A stretch of DNA of 64,000 nucleotides, from contig JBFIEE010000003.1 of the NCBI GenBank assembly GCA_041603535.1, positions 1 through 64,000 on the forward strand. Reading direction: 5' to 3'. Position numbers and translations under genes: made by a program. The DNA comes from HB2-32-21 sp041603535 (GTDB lineage: Bacteria > Pseudomonadota > Gammaproteobacteria > Pseudomonadales > Porticoccaceae). Positions 16,643-24,634 of the stretch are shown piece by piece; position 1 is the first letter of the stretch, and each line of letters begins with the position of its first letter. The notes beneath the pieces were generated by a model. It did no database searches and was not told the origin of the DNA. It worked only from the letters and a program-made list of their open reading frames with translations.

Positions 16643-17468
16643 GATATTGAAGACGCCATCGGTAAACTATGAGGACGACCCGGTATTTCTCGATATGTTT
16701 ATGCACGAGGAGTGGGTGGGTAGTCGGCTGACTAATAATCACGTGTTGCGTGTCATTGAGCAGCGCAGGCCGCGTCATTTCCTGTATTACGTTTCCGAGT
16801 ACGTGGACGGACAGACCCTGCGCGGCTGGATGCATGATCACCCCGAACCGGACTTAACCGAAGTGCGTGAAATCACCGACCAGATCGCGCGGGGTTTAAT
16901 GGCCTTCCACAAAATGGAAATGATCCATCAGGATCTGAAGCCTGAAAATATCATGATTGACGGGCAGGGGACGGTGAAAATTATTGATTTTGGTTCAACA
17001 AAAATTGCTGGTATCGAGGAAATTGCTTCGCCCTTACAGCGCCTGACATTACTCGGCACTAAAAATTATACCGCGCCTGAATACCTGCTCGGGTATCCCT
17101 GCTCGATCCGCTCTGACATTTTTGCACTCGGCGTCATTGTGTACGAGGTGCTGACTGGGCACTTGCCCTATGGCGAGAAGTATGACGAGGGCTCTGTGCA
17201 GAAAATGGACTATATCTCGGCTCGTCGCTGGGTGCCGGGATTACCTGTGTGGATCGACCGCGCGCTGGAAAAAGCGGTGAAAAAAAATGCCGAGTGGCGT
17301 TACGGTGAACTTTCAGAATTTATACACGATTTGTCGAACCCAAACGCTGTGTTTTTGCGCGAGTTTGACGAGCCATTGCTGACGCGAGACCCCCTGGCGT
17401 TTTGGCAGGGTCTCGCGATTCTAAGCGGTATTATCAATATTTTGCTGATTGCCAGTATATTTTCCTGA
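16638..17468 (+). pseudogene. 5'-truncated Ser/Thr kinase, paralogue of the PP2C-kinase fusion
   Basis: A 276-codon open frame that matches residues from the VVLKTP lysine to the C-terminus of the protein at 6130-7839, about 80% identical by my count. It keeps HQDLKPEN, IDFGSTK, APEYLLG and the C-terminal hydrophobic segment, but lacks the whole PP2C domain and the Gly-rich loop of the kinase. The only in-frame start is a TTG at 16638 inside remnant porin sequence, with no evident ribosome site. It is tail-to-tail with the nrtCD gene. Structurally it should be inactive. However, its frame is intact while the adjoining nasT remnant is shattered, so continued expression of the fragment cannot be excluded. 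Confidence 0.8.
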
Positions 17469-17538
17469 GTAACATTTGGCACCGACTATGGTAGCGAGTA
17501 GCGCGGGCCGCACGGATTTGTCTGCGGGTTTTCGGGCT

Positions 17539-19200
17539 TTAGTGCGCATCGCACTCAGCGAGGAAGGTGAGCAGGCTATCTCGGTAAGCATAGTAGTCAG
17601 GGTGCTCGAGTAAAGCTTTGCGCGTCCGGGGCCGGGATAACTTGATGTCGATAATTTTGCCCACCTGCGCTTCCGGGCCGTTGGTCATCATTACTACCCG
17701 GTCGGCGAGGAGAATGGCTTCGTCGACATCGTGAGTGACCATCACCGCGGTGAGTTTAGTTCGCTCCCAAACCTCCATTAATACTTCCTGCAATTCCCAG
17801 CGGGTGAGCGAATCGAGCATGCCGAAGGGTTCGTCCAGCAGTAATAACTTTGGCGACAGCGCAAAGGCGCGGGCGATGCCGACACGCTGGCGCATGCCGT
17901 TGGACATGTCCGCCGCCTTTTTGTCGAGCGCATCGCCCAGGCCAACTCTGGTGAGGTAGTACTCGACAAGGTCATCACGTTCATTTCGCTCGGCGTGCGG
18001 ATAAACACTTTCGACACCGAGCACGACATTGGCCCGGGCGGTCAACCAGGGGAAGAGGCTCGGCGCTTGAAAGACCACCGCGCGATCCGGTCCCGCAGAG
18101 TCCACTTCTTTGTTGTCGAGAATAATACCGCCATTGCTGATTTCATTAAGTCCGGCGCACATGGATAGTACTGTCGATTTACCACATCCGGAATGCCCGA
18201 TGAGCGAGATGAATTCGCCTTTGTTGACCTTTAAGTTGAAGTCTTTGACTACGGCGATCGGGCCTTTCGGGGTTGCATAAACCTTGTCGAGACCGGTGAA
18301 TTCCAGGTAACGCTCGCGACCGAGATCTGCGTTGTTCGGTTTCAGGGCCGTGGTATCGAGCTTCCAGTCGATGCTGGTGTTGGGTCGAATGGGTGGCAGC
18401 TTGACCGTCGCCTCGCTCGCCGCTGTCTTAATCCCAATATCCATCAGGTATTGGGTAATCCGCGCGCGCAGGGCCTTGAATGCGGGATCGTGATTCATCT
18501 TTGCGCGGTCCCTGGGGCGCGGCAGATCGACGTTGAATTCTGGCCCAAAGGTGGCATTTGGCCCCGGCTTGAGCGGAATTACCCGATCTGCCATCAGCAG
18601 GCCTTCGTCAACATCATTGGTAATGAGTATCACGGTTTTTCGGTCCTGCTCCCAAATTCGCAGAATTTCTTCCTGAAGGTTGGCGCGCGTCAACGCATCA
18701 AGCGCGCTCAATGGCTCGTCGAGCAGCAGAATGTCGGGGCTCGCGGACAGTGCCCGTGCTACGGCCACACGTTGGCGCATACCACCGGATAGTTCGGCAG
18801 GACGTTTCTGGCTGGCTGGTTCAAGGCCGACCATTTTGATGTATTTACGCGTGTGCTCATCACGCTTTGCTTTTGGCCAGTGAGCAAATACCTGGTCAAC
18901 GGCCAGTGCGACGTTGCCGTGCACTGTCAGCCAGGGCATCAACGAATAGCTCTGAAAGACGACGCCGCGATCTGCGCCGGGGCCGGTTATATCTATGCCA
19001 GACTTGGTGATGGCGCCGCTATCAGGCGCCATCAGTCCGGCGATGGCGGAAATCAGGGTGGTTTTACCGCTGCCTGAAAATCCGACGATCGCTACGAATT
19101 CGCCCTCCTGAATAGTCAGGTTAATGTTGCTGAGCACCTCGGTTCTGCCGGCGCCTTCGCCGTAGCTTTTGCTGACGTTTTTAAGTTCCAGTAATGTCAT
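17539..19200 (-). CDS. nrtCD: Nitrate ABC transporter ATP-binding protein, two fused ATPase domains
   Basis: A 553-residue protein with two ABC ATPase domains in tandem. Domain 1 has Walker A GFSGSGKTT, signature LSGGMRQR and Walker B ILLLDEPLSALD. Domain 2 has GHSGCGKST, signature MSNGMRQR (LS-G replaced by MS-N) and LLLLDEPFGMLD. Both match the NrtC/NrtD/taurine-type importer group. It would drive uptake of nitrate/nitrite through NrtB with NrtA as binding protein. Cyanobacterial systems use two separate ATPases; here they are one chain. I chose ATG 19200, which begins MTLLELKNVSK, over an upstream in-frame start 21 codons earlier. Confidence 0.9.
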   Translation of the reverse strand: MTLLELKNVSKSYGEGAGRTEVLSNINLTIQEGEFVAIVGFSGSGKTTLISAIAGLMAPDSGAITKSGIDITGPGADRGVVFQSYSLMPWLTVHGNVALAVDQVFAHWPKAKRDEHTRKYIKMVGLEPASQKRPAELSGGMRQRVAVARALSASPDILLLDEPLSALDALTRANLQEEILRIWEQDRKTVILITNDVDEGLLMADRVIPLKPGPNATFGPEFNVDLPRPRDRAKMNHDPAFKALRARITQYLMDIGIKTAASEATVKLPPIRPNTSIDWKLDTTALKPNNADLGRERYLEFTGLDKVYATPKGPIAVVKDFNLKVNKGEFISLIGHSGCGKSTVLSMCAGLNEISNGGIILDNKEVDSAGPDRAVVFQAPSLFPWLTARANVVLGVESVYPHAERNERDDLVEYYLTRVGLGDALDKKAADMSNGMRQRVGIARAFALSPKLLLLDEPFGMLDSLTRWELQEVLMEVWERTKLTAVMVTHDVDEAILLADRVVMMTNGPEAQVGKIIDIKLSRPRTRKALLEHPDYYAYRDSLLTFLAECDAH

Positions 19201-19338
19201 ACGATTGTTCCTGATAATGGCAGAGGCAGAGCCATCGCTGATGGTTGGCGTATATCGGGGCATCCTGGCGCTTGCAGCGCACCGTATAAAGCTTGCATCG
19301 CACGACCCGAAGACAGACGCTTAGGCATTGTTATCCGC

Positions 19339-20592
19339 TTAGACATTGTTATCGCCAAATGAAAAAATGTTTTGCAGGGTTTGCATGAGTCGATCAAGCA
19401 AAAAGCCGATGATGCCAATGGTGAATACCGCGACCATAATACGACCCAGGGAATGGGAGCTGCCGTTTTGAAATTCGTCCCAGACGAACTTGCCCAGCCC
19501 GGGGTTTTGCGCGAGCATTTCCGCGGCGATCAACACCATCCAGCCGACTCCGAGAGACAGGCGCAGACCAGTAAATATCAGCGGTAATGATGATGGCAAA
19601 ATGATTTTAGTGATCTGGGTCATCTTGCTGAGCCTGAGTACTTTGCCGACATTTATGAGATCCCTGTCGATAGAAGAAACGCCCACCGAGGTGTTAATCA
19701 GCGTGGGCCAAAGCGAGCACAGGGTGACAGTAATGGCGGAATTCAGGAATGACTTGTCAAACCAGGAGTTATCCGTGGTGACATACACGGCGCTGACGAC
19801 CATGGTGACAATGGGTAACCACGCGAGCGGTGAGACCGGTTTGAAAATTTGAATCAATGGATTGATGGCAGCATTGATGGTCGGGCTCATGCCACAGACA
19901 ATGCCCAGGGGTACCGCTACTATGGTGGCCAGGATGAACCCGGTAAAGACCGTGTAGAGACTGGTAACGATCTGGTCAAGGTAAGTGGGTTTGCCGGTGT
20001 AGGAGCGGGTTTTAATAATGGTGTTGGGATTTGCCGCGAGCTTGTCGGCGTTGCGGTCATTTTGACGTTGGTAAAATGCTCGTTCTTTGCCGCGTTCAAC
20101 GCGATGCTCTTCCATCAACCCTTTTGATTCCTGCCAGACCTGTGCGGGTCCGGGTACGACGCCAAGGCTGGTTTCAATTTGCGCTGCGCCCCAGTGCCAC
20201 AGCAACAGAAAGCCCAGGAAAAATATTACCGGCGCACCAACCATGCGCAACATCTCACCTAGCTGTGTGCGTGGATTTTCACCGCCAGCAAGTTTAACCA
20301 GAGGCACAAACCAGGTCAGCCCAAGCAGATCGAGAAGCTTATTAATGCGTACATAAAGCGGCGTCCCCGGCCGTGGCCTGTCACTTTGAGTGGCTGATGT
20401 CGGTGGTGTTTTCGGTGGTACAGCAGGGGTATTTGGCCGTGTACTTGGTGTCGAATTCTGTGGCATATGTGCTGAGGCGTGAGCAGATGAGTTATCTGGA
20501 TTCGTTGGCATAATCTTGTCCAGGTTCTGAGTGGTATTGTCATTTAGGGGTGGCGTAACAGTTTGTAAGGGAGGCGCGATAGTTTGATTCAT
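19339..20592 (-). CDS. nrtB: Nitrate ABC transporter permease
   Basis: A 417-residue binding-protein-dependent permease. The C-terminal 300 residues carry about six to seven membrane segments and the EAA-type loop region (GWMVLIAAEMLAQNPGLG), as in NrtB/SsuC permeases. The first roughly 85 residues are an unusual Thr/Pro/Asn-rich, presumably disordered extension (PNTPAVPPKTPPTSATQ) that typical NrtB proteins lack. ATG 20592 is preceded by GGGAG at good spacing. It lies 54 bases after nrtA and 138 bases before nrtCD, within one leftward operon. Confidence 0.9.
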   Translation of the reverse strand: MNQTIAPPLQTVTPPLNDNTTQNLDKIMPTNPDNSSAHASAHMPQNSTPSTRPNTPAVPPKTPPTSATQSDRPRPGTPLYVRINKLLDLLGLTWFVPLVKLAGGENPRTQLGEMLRMVGAPVIFFLGFLLLWHWGAAQIETSLGVVPGPAQVWQESKGLMEEHRVERGKERAFYQRQNDRNADKLAANPNTIIKTRSYTGKPTYLDQIVTSLYTVFTGFILATIVAVPLGIVCGMSPTINAAINPLIQIFKPVSPLAWLPIVTMVVSAVYVTTDNSWFDKSFLNSAITVTLCSLWPTLINTSVGVSSIDRDLINVGKVLRLSKMTQITKIILPSSLPLIFTGLRLSLGVGWMVLIAAEMLAQNPGLGKFVWDEFQNGSSHSLGRIMVAVFTIGIIGFLLDRLMQTLQNIFSFGDNNV

Positions 20593-20646
20593 GATTTCTT
20601 GCTCCCGTTGCATACCCACTGGCCGGTGGGTATGCAGGCACGATGA

Positions 20647-22095
20647 TTACTTGAGGGCGTTGTCGGCCTTGAGGCCAATGGGAAACTTCTCGAGATAGGC
20701 ATTTGGCTGAGTGCCGTCGAAAACAATGCCGTCAATGAAGTCGCGCTGTGGTGGTTTGAAACCGGTTTCAGAGGTGAAGTTGGGAAAGTTTTCCGCAGTG
20801 ATAACACCGTCCGCGATCAGTGCTTGTGCCGCTGCAGTATAGATATCCGCGCGGTAGACAGTTTTCGCTGTATCGATGTACCAGCTATCAGCTTTGTTGT
20901 CGCCGATCTGTCCCCAGCGGCGCATCTGGGTTAGATACCAGATGGCGTCTGAATAATAGGGGTAGGTCGCGTGGTAACGGAAGAATACGTTAAAGTCTGG
21001 TATATCGCGTTTGTCACCTTTTTCATATTCGAATGTGCCGGTCATGCTGTTGGCGATAACGTCGTAGTCGGCACCGACATAATTTGAGTGAGACAGGTAT
21101 TTGACGGCTTCGGGGCGATTAGCATTACTGTTTTCGTCAAGCCAGTACGCGGCCCGAATCAGGGCTTTAACAACGCGCACGGTCGTATTAGGGTATTTTT
21201 CAGCGAACTCCCTGGTAATGCCGAAGACTTTTTCCGGATTGTTTTTCCAAATTTCATAGTCAGTAATGACGGGGACGCCGATACCTTTAAATACCGCCTG
21301 CTGGTTCCATGGTTCGCCGACACAATAGCCGTGAATCGTGCCAGCTTCCATGGTGGCAGGCATTTGCGGTGGTGGCGTAACCGATAACAAAACATCGGCA
21401 TTTAGCTGGCCGCTGATATCGCCCGTGGCGGGCGCGTAGTACCCGGGATGAATGCCGCCAGCGGCGAGCCAGTAGCGCAGTTCATAATTATGGGTAGACA
21501 CCGGAAACACCATGCCCATTTTGAAAGGTTTGCCTGCTTCTCTAAATTTATCGATAACCGGTTTGAGGTAATCCGCCTTAATCGGGTGCACAGGTTTGCC
21601 GTCACTTTGCAGCGGAATATGCGGCTTCATTTGCGCCCAGACGTCATTTGAAACGGTAATGCCGTTGCCGTTGAGATCCATGCTAAACGGCGTGATGATG
21701 TGGGCTTTGGTGCCGAAACCAATCGTCGCGGCCAACGGTTGTCCGGCTAGCATATGTGCCCCATCAAGTTGACCGTCGATGACTCCGTCGAGAAGAACTT
21801 TCCAGTTAGCCTGAGCTTCCAGGGTCACGTACAAACCTTCGTCTTCGAAATAGCCTTTTTCATAGGCAATGGCAAGTGGCGCCATGTCGGTGAGTTTGAT
21901 AAAGCCAAATTTCAAATCGGCTTTTTCAGGTTCGCCAATCCCTGTGGCGGACCAGGCTGCCATGGATAGTGCCGAGCTGGCAATGATAATTGCGCTTGCG
22001 GTGGCGTTTGCTAATGCCTTTGACTTTGTGCGGGACGCTATTTTCTGGATGCTTATATATGCTGAAAATACTTTGCTTATTATCTGAATAAACAT
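20647..22095 (-). CDS. nrtA: Nitrate ABC transporter substrate-binding protein
   Basis: A 482-residue NrtA/CmpA-family binding protein. After a basic, hydrophobic leader (ANATASAIIIASSALSMAA) the mature part starts near KADLKFGFIKLTDMAPLAIA. Family motifs include LDGVIDGQLDGAHMLAGQPL and GYCVGEPWNQQA. It would capture nitrate in the periplasm for NrtB/NrtCD. I chose ATG 22095 because AAGGAG lies eight bases upstream; two earlier in-frame ATG codons have poor spacing. Its 220-base leader holds a sigma-54-like promoter and a terminator with an ANTAR-type hairpin, so expression is probably set by NtrC and NasT. Confidence 0.92.
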   Translation of the reverse strand: MFIQIISKVFSAYISIQKIASRTKSKALANATASAIIIASSALSMAAWSATGIGEPEKADLKFGFIKLTDMAPLAIAYEKGYFEDEGLYVTLEAQANWKVLLDGVIDGQLDGAHMLAGQPLAATIGFGTKAHIITPFSMDLNGNGITVSNDVWAQMKPHIPLQSDGKPVHPIKADYLKPVIDKFREAGKPFKMGMVFPVSTHNYELRYWLAAGGIHPGYYAPATGDISGQLNADVLLSVTPPPQMPATMEAGTIHGYCVGEPWNQQAVFKGIGVPVITDYEIWKNNPEKVFGITREFAEKYPNTTVRVVKALIRAAYWLDENSNANRPEAVKYLSHSNYVGADYDVIANSMTGTFEYEKGDKRDIPDFNVFFRYHATYPYYSDAIWYLTQMRRWGQIGDNKADSWYIDTAKTVYRADIYTAAAQALIADGVITAENFPNFTSETGFKPPQRDFIDGIVFDGTQPNAYLEKFPIGLKADNALK

Positions 22096-22211
22096 AAACA
22101 TAACTCCTTGGTGTACTGCGTTCACCATTAAAGGTGATATTTAAAAACGGTTACGAAAAATTTGATGCTAAAAACCGAATTCTCGGAACAATAAAAATCA
22201 AGTAGTAAAAT

Positions 22212-22259
22212 AAAAAATGCCCGTCAGTCGCAAATGTATGGTAATTGCGAGTGATGGGC
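22212..22259 (-). terminator. Leader terminator of nrtA (attenuator)
   Basis: Minus-strand arms of 15 bases (22245-22259 and 22219-22233) pair with two mismatches around an 11-base loop and are followed by six T and further T/A-rich sequence. It lies about 115 bases upstream of the nrtA ATG and downstream of the sigma-54-like promoter, so transcripts must read through it to reach nrtA. This is the layout of NasR/NasT-controlled antitermination leaders. Confidence 0.8.
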
Positions 22260-22284
22260 ATCGTTGCCAAAGGTGAACGTTTAC
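22257..22284 (-). promoter_or_regulatory. Candidate ANTAR (NasT) RNA element in nrtA leader
   Basis: ANTAR proteins bind two adjacent hairpins with six-base loops that have A at loop position 1 and G at position 4. Here the downstream hairpin is GGC-AACGAT-GCC (22257-22268) and it overlaps the 5' arm of the terminator. Ten bases before it lies AACGTT flanked by GTA and CAC (22273-22284), a possible upstream hairpin with a weak, mismatched stem. The downstream element is credible; the upstream one is marginal. Confidence 0.5.
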
Positions 22285-22325
22285 AGCGAAATAAGTCGGA
22301 ATTACCTGGCTGCCATACTGATAAA

Positions 22326-22341
22326 TACAATATGTATGCCA
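22326..22341 (-). promoter_or_regulatory. Sigma-54-like promoter for nrtA
   Basis: The minus strand reads TGGCATACATATTGTA: a good -24 element (TGGCA) and TTGTA in place of TTGCA at -12, the same -12 variant as in the porin promoter. Start of transcription would be near 22314, just before the ANTAR-like element and attenuator. Confidence 0.5.
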
Positions 22342-22582
22342 ACATTCAAGAAAATATATGCAGACTAAAAAAATATCTAAAATGGACATTTAGAGGGGTT
22401 TTCAGGCGCTTCAAAAGCTGCACGGCTCTGTAGAACACTATTTGTATTTACGATCAAGGTTCCGCTGCCTCTGAAATTATTGGTGTCGGAAGGAGATTTA
22501 TGCCGGCCTGGCTGATGGTGTGCACTGTTGTGGGTTGGCCGACCAGAAGTGGTGCGCGTTTGGCGGGAGGTGGATATAAAAA

Positions 22583-23803
22583 TTAGCAGGCGCATGGCAA
22601 AAGCGTTTTGTCGCCGAGAATGCGGTCTGGGCCAAGTTGAATATGCTTGGCGAGTGTGTGGGCCTCGCTATGGTTGACCTCGGTCTTGTAGTCCTGTTGT
22701 GGCGAATCCCAGCCCAGGTAGGCGGCGGCTTCGCGAAACAGGTCGGTTCGATAAACTTGTTTACTCTGTGAGCAAAGCTGTTCGCAGGTGATAGTTTTAC
22801 CTACCATGTCGTAACTTTTTCTAAGCAGGTATTCCGCTCTGGAGCGCCATGGAAAGCCAGCGTGGTGGCGGTGAAAAACGAGGAAGTCCTCGTTGCTTAC
22901 CGGGATGCCGTGTTTGCGGTATCGAAACTGGCCGATCAGGGTCGGTTCGATGAAATATCCCGGTAAATCGAGATAGTGCTGACGCGCGAGAATGTTAACG
23001 GCGCGCCGGCGGTTTTCCGCCTTCGATAACCATACTGAAGCCTCCATAACGGCCAGACGTAAACGAAGATGGGTAGTGGGATATAACTGGTGCCAATGTT
23101 CGGTGACCACCAGTGCCTTTTCCGGGGCGTTATTCCAGATTTGATAACCGGTGACCATAACGTCACCCACGCCAGCCAGCACTGCAACGGAATTCCACGG
23201 TTCACCGACACAAAATCCATCTATCGTGCCCTGGGACAGGTTGTCTACCATTTGTTCTGGTGGCAAGACGATGATTTTGACGTCCCGGTCGGGCGAAATG
23301 CCGCCTGATTCAAGCCAATGGCGCAACTGGAGTGTGTGCATGGAATAGGGGTAGACGGTCGCGAGGGTTAGTTGTCGCCGCGAATTTTCAATGAACTGGC
23401 GTAAGCGCCGCGCCGCCAGAATGGGATCTGGGGCGCCGTTAGAGTCATTCTGTGGTAGGTTGAGGCGTTCGCTAATACCTGCGGCAAGGGTGATTGCATT
23501 ACCGTTCAAACTGAGCATCAGGCCGGTGATAAAGGCCTGGCGGCCATTGTCCCTGTGGACATCTGCGACAGCTGGCCCCATGAGTGGCATGGGGGCCAAC
23601 ATTTGCGCCGCGTCCAATGCGCCAATCGTCACTTTGTCTCGAATATTGGACCAGGAAACCTCCCTGCAGAGCTCAACCTCCAGGCCGTATTGGGCAAAGA
23701 ATTTTTTCTCCTGGGCGATAATGAGTGGCGCGCTGTCGGACAGGCGCATAAAGCCAATTTTCAGACGGACTTTTTCCGCTGAGTCAAGATTGATTGCGTT
23801 CAT
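22583..23803 (-). CDS. nasS: Nitrate/nitrite sensor NasS (cytoplasmic NrtA-like)
   Basis: A 406-residue NrtA/CmpA-fold protein without a signal peptide: it starts almost directly with KVRLKIGFMRLSDSAPLIIA. It keeps the ligand-pocket-type motifs GALDAAQMLAPMPLMGPA and GFCVGEPWNSVAV. NasS proteins sequester NasT when nitrate is absent and release it when nitrate or nitrite binds. The gene overlaps the 3' end of nasT by 20 bases, the standard nasTS coupling, and nrtA follows after a 487-base leader region. Confidence 0.88.
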   Translation of the reverse strand: MNAINLDSAEKVRLKIGFMRLSDSAPLIIAQEKKFFAQYGLEVELCREVSWSNIRDKVTIGALDAAQMLAPMPLMGPAVADVHRDNGRQAFITGLMLSLNGNAITLAAGISERLNLPQNDSNGAPDPILAARRLRQFIENSRRQLTLATVYPYSMHTLQLRHWLESGGISPDRDVKIIVLPPEQMVDNLSQGTIDGFCVGEPWNSVAVLAGVGDVMVTGYQIWNNAPEKALVVTEHWHQLYPTTHLRLRLAVMEASVWLSKAENRRRAVNILARQHYLDLPGYFIEPTLIGQFRYRKHGIPVSNEDFLVFHRHHAGFPWRSRAEYLLRKSYDMVGKTITCEQLCSQSKQVYRTDLFREAAAYLGWDSPQQDYKTEVNHSEAHTLAKHIQLGPDRILGDKTLLPCAC

Positions 23804-24449
23804 TTATTCGTGCCTCGGTTCGTACCTCAGTTCGTGGCTCTGGCTGCGCGCCAATCTTGTCCTTATCGAGAATGGCAATCACATTGCGGGCGACTTCGGC
23901 AATGGCCTGACTGTTGTTCATGGCCAGCGTGCGCATATTTTTGTAAGCGAGTTCTTCCGATATTCTTTGGTGTTTCATGAGCAGGCGTTTGGCCCGTCCA
24001 ATGCACTGATGGTCGGCCAGCTGTTGTTGGCTGTCGTTAAGCTGACGGCGTAGCGCCTGGAACATTTCAAACTGAGCGATAGCGACGTCAATGATTGGTT
24101 TTACTTTGTCGGGATTAATGTCTTCCATCATGTATGCGCTTACCCCTGCGCCGATGGCCTGATGAATAAAATCGGGATCGTCCTCGTTGGAGAACATGAT
24201 GACTGGTGTTGGGTTATGCAGGTTGATAATTGCCAGGCTTTCCAGGATGTCTCGGTCAGGTGATTCGATGTCAATCATGACGACATGGGGCTTATGCTGC
24301 TGTATCTGAAACAGCAGGCCCGATGCGGTGGTCAGCATGGAAACCACCTGAAACCCAGACGAAGTAAGTGTCTGTTCTACCATAGCAGCCCGCTGCTGTT
24401 GGTCGTCGACCAGCATTACCCGAATGTCCTTGCGGTCAGCGCAGGTCAC
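23784..24449 (-). CDS. nasT: ANTAR-domain response regulator / transcription antiterminator NasT
   Basis: A two-domain protein of about 221 residues. The receiver-like domain starts RVMLVDDQQQRAAMVEQ and has the phosphoacceptor-position Asp in VVMIDIESP. The C-terminal ANTAR domain shows IGRAKRLLMKHQRISEELAYKNMR and ends AIAEVARNVIAILDKDK, which is the RNA-binding three-helix module. It would bind leader RNA hairpins and prevent termination upstream of nitrate genes when freed from NasS. I prefer the GTG at 24449 (GGGGA upstream); an in-frame TTG at 24482 lacks a ribosome site. A degenerate copy lies at 16083-16600. Confidence 0.88.
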   Translation of the reverse strand: MTCADRKDIRVMLVDDQQQRAAMVEQTLTSSGFQVVSMLTTASGLLFQIQQHKPHVVMIDIESPDRDILESLAIINLHNPTPVIMFSNEDDPDFIHQAIGAGVSAYMMEDINPDKVKPIIDVAIAQFEMFQALRRQLNDSQQQLADHQCIGRAKRLLMKHQRISEELAYKNMRTLAMNNSQAIAEVARNVIAILDKDKIGAQPEPRTEVRTEARINERNQS

Positions 24450-24634
24450 GTTGGCATCCCCGCGGCTGAGCGGCCGCGGCAAGGCGGGTTAATGGAGAGC
24501 CAAAGCCGCTGTGATTTATTAGTCACGGTGGTTGATTGGTCACGGTAGTTCAGTGCCGGGGGAATGACTGAGAGATGTCTGGAGCTGGCCCTGTGCAAAT
24601 CCCAGATAAGTTGCACCACATACAGCTTCGGTGA

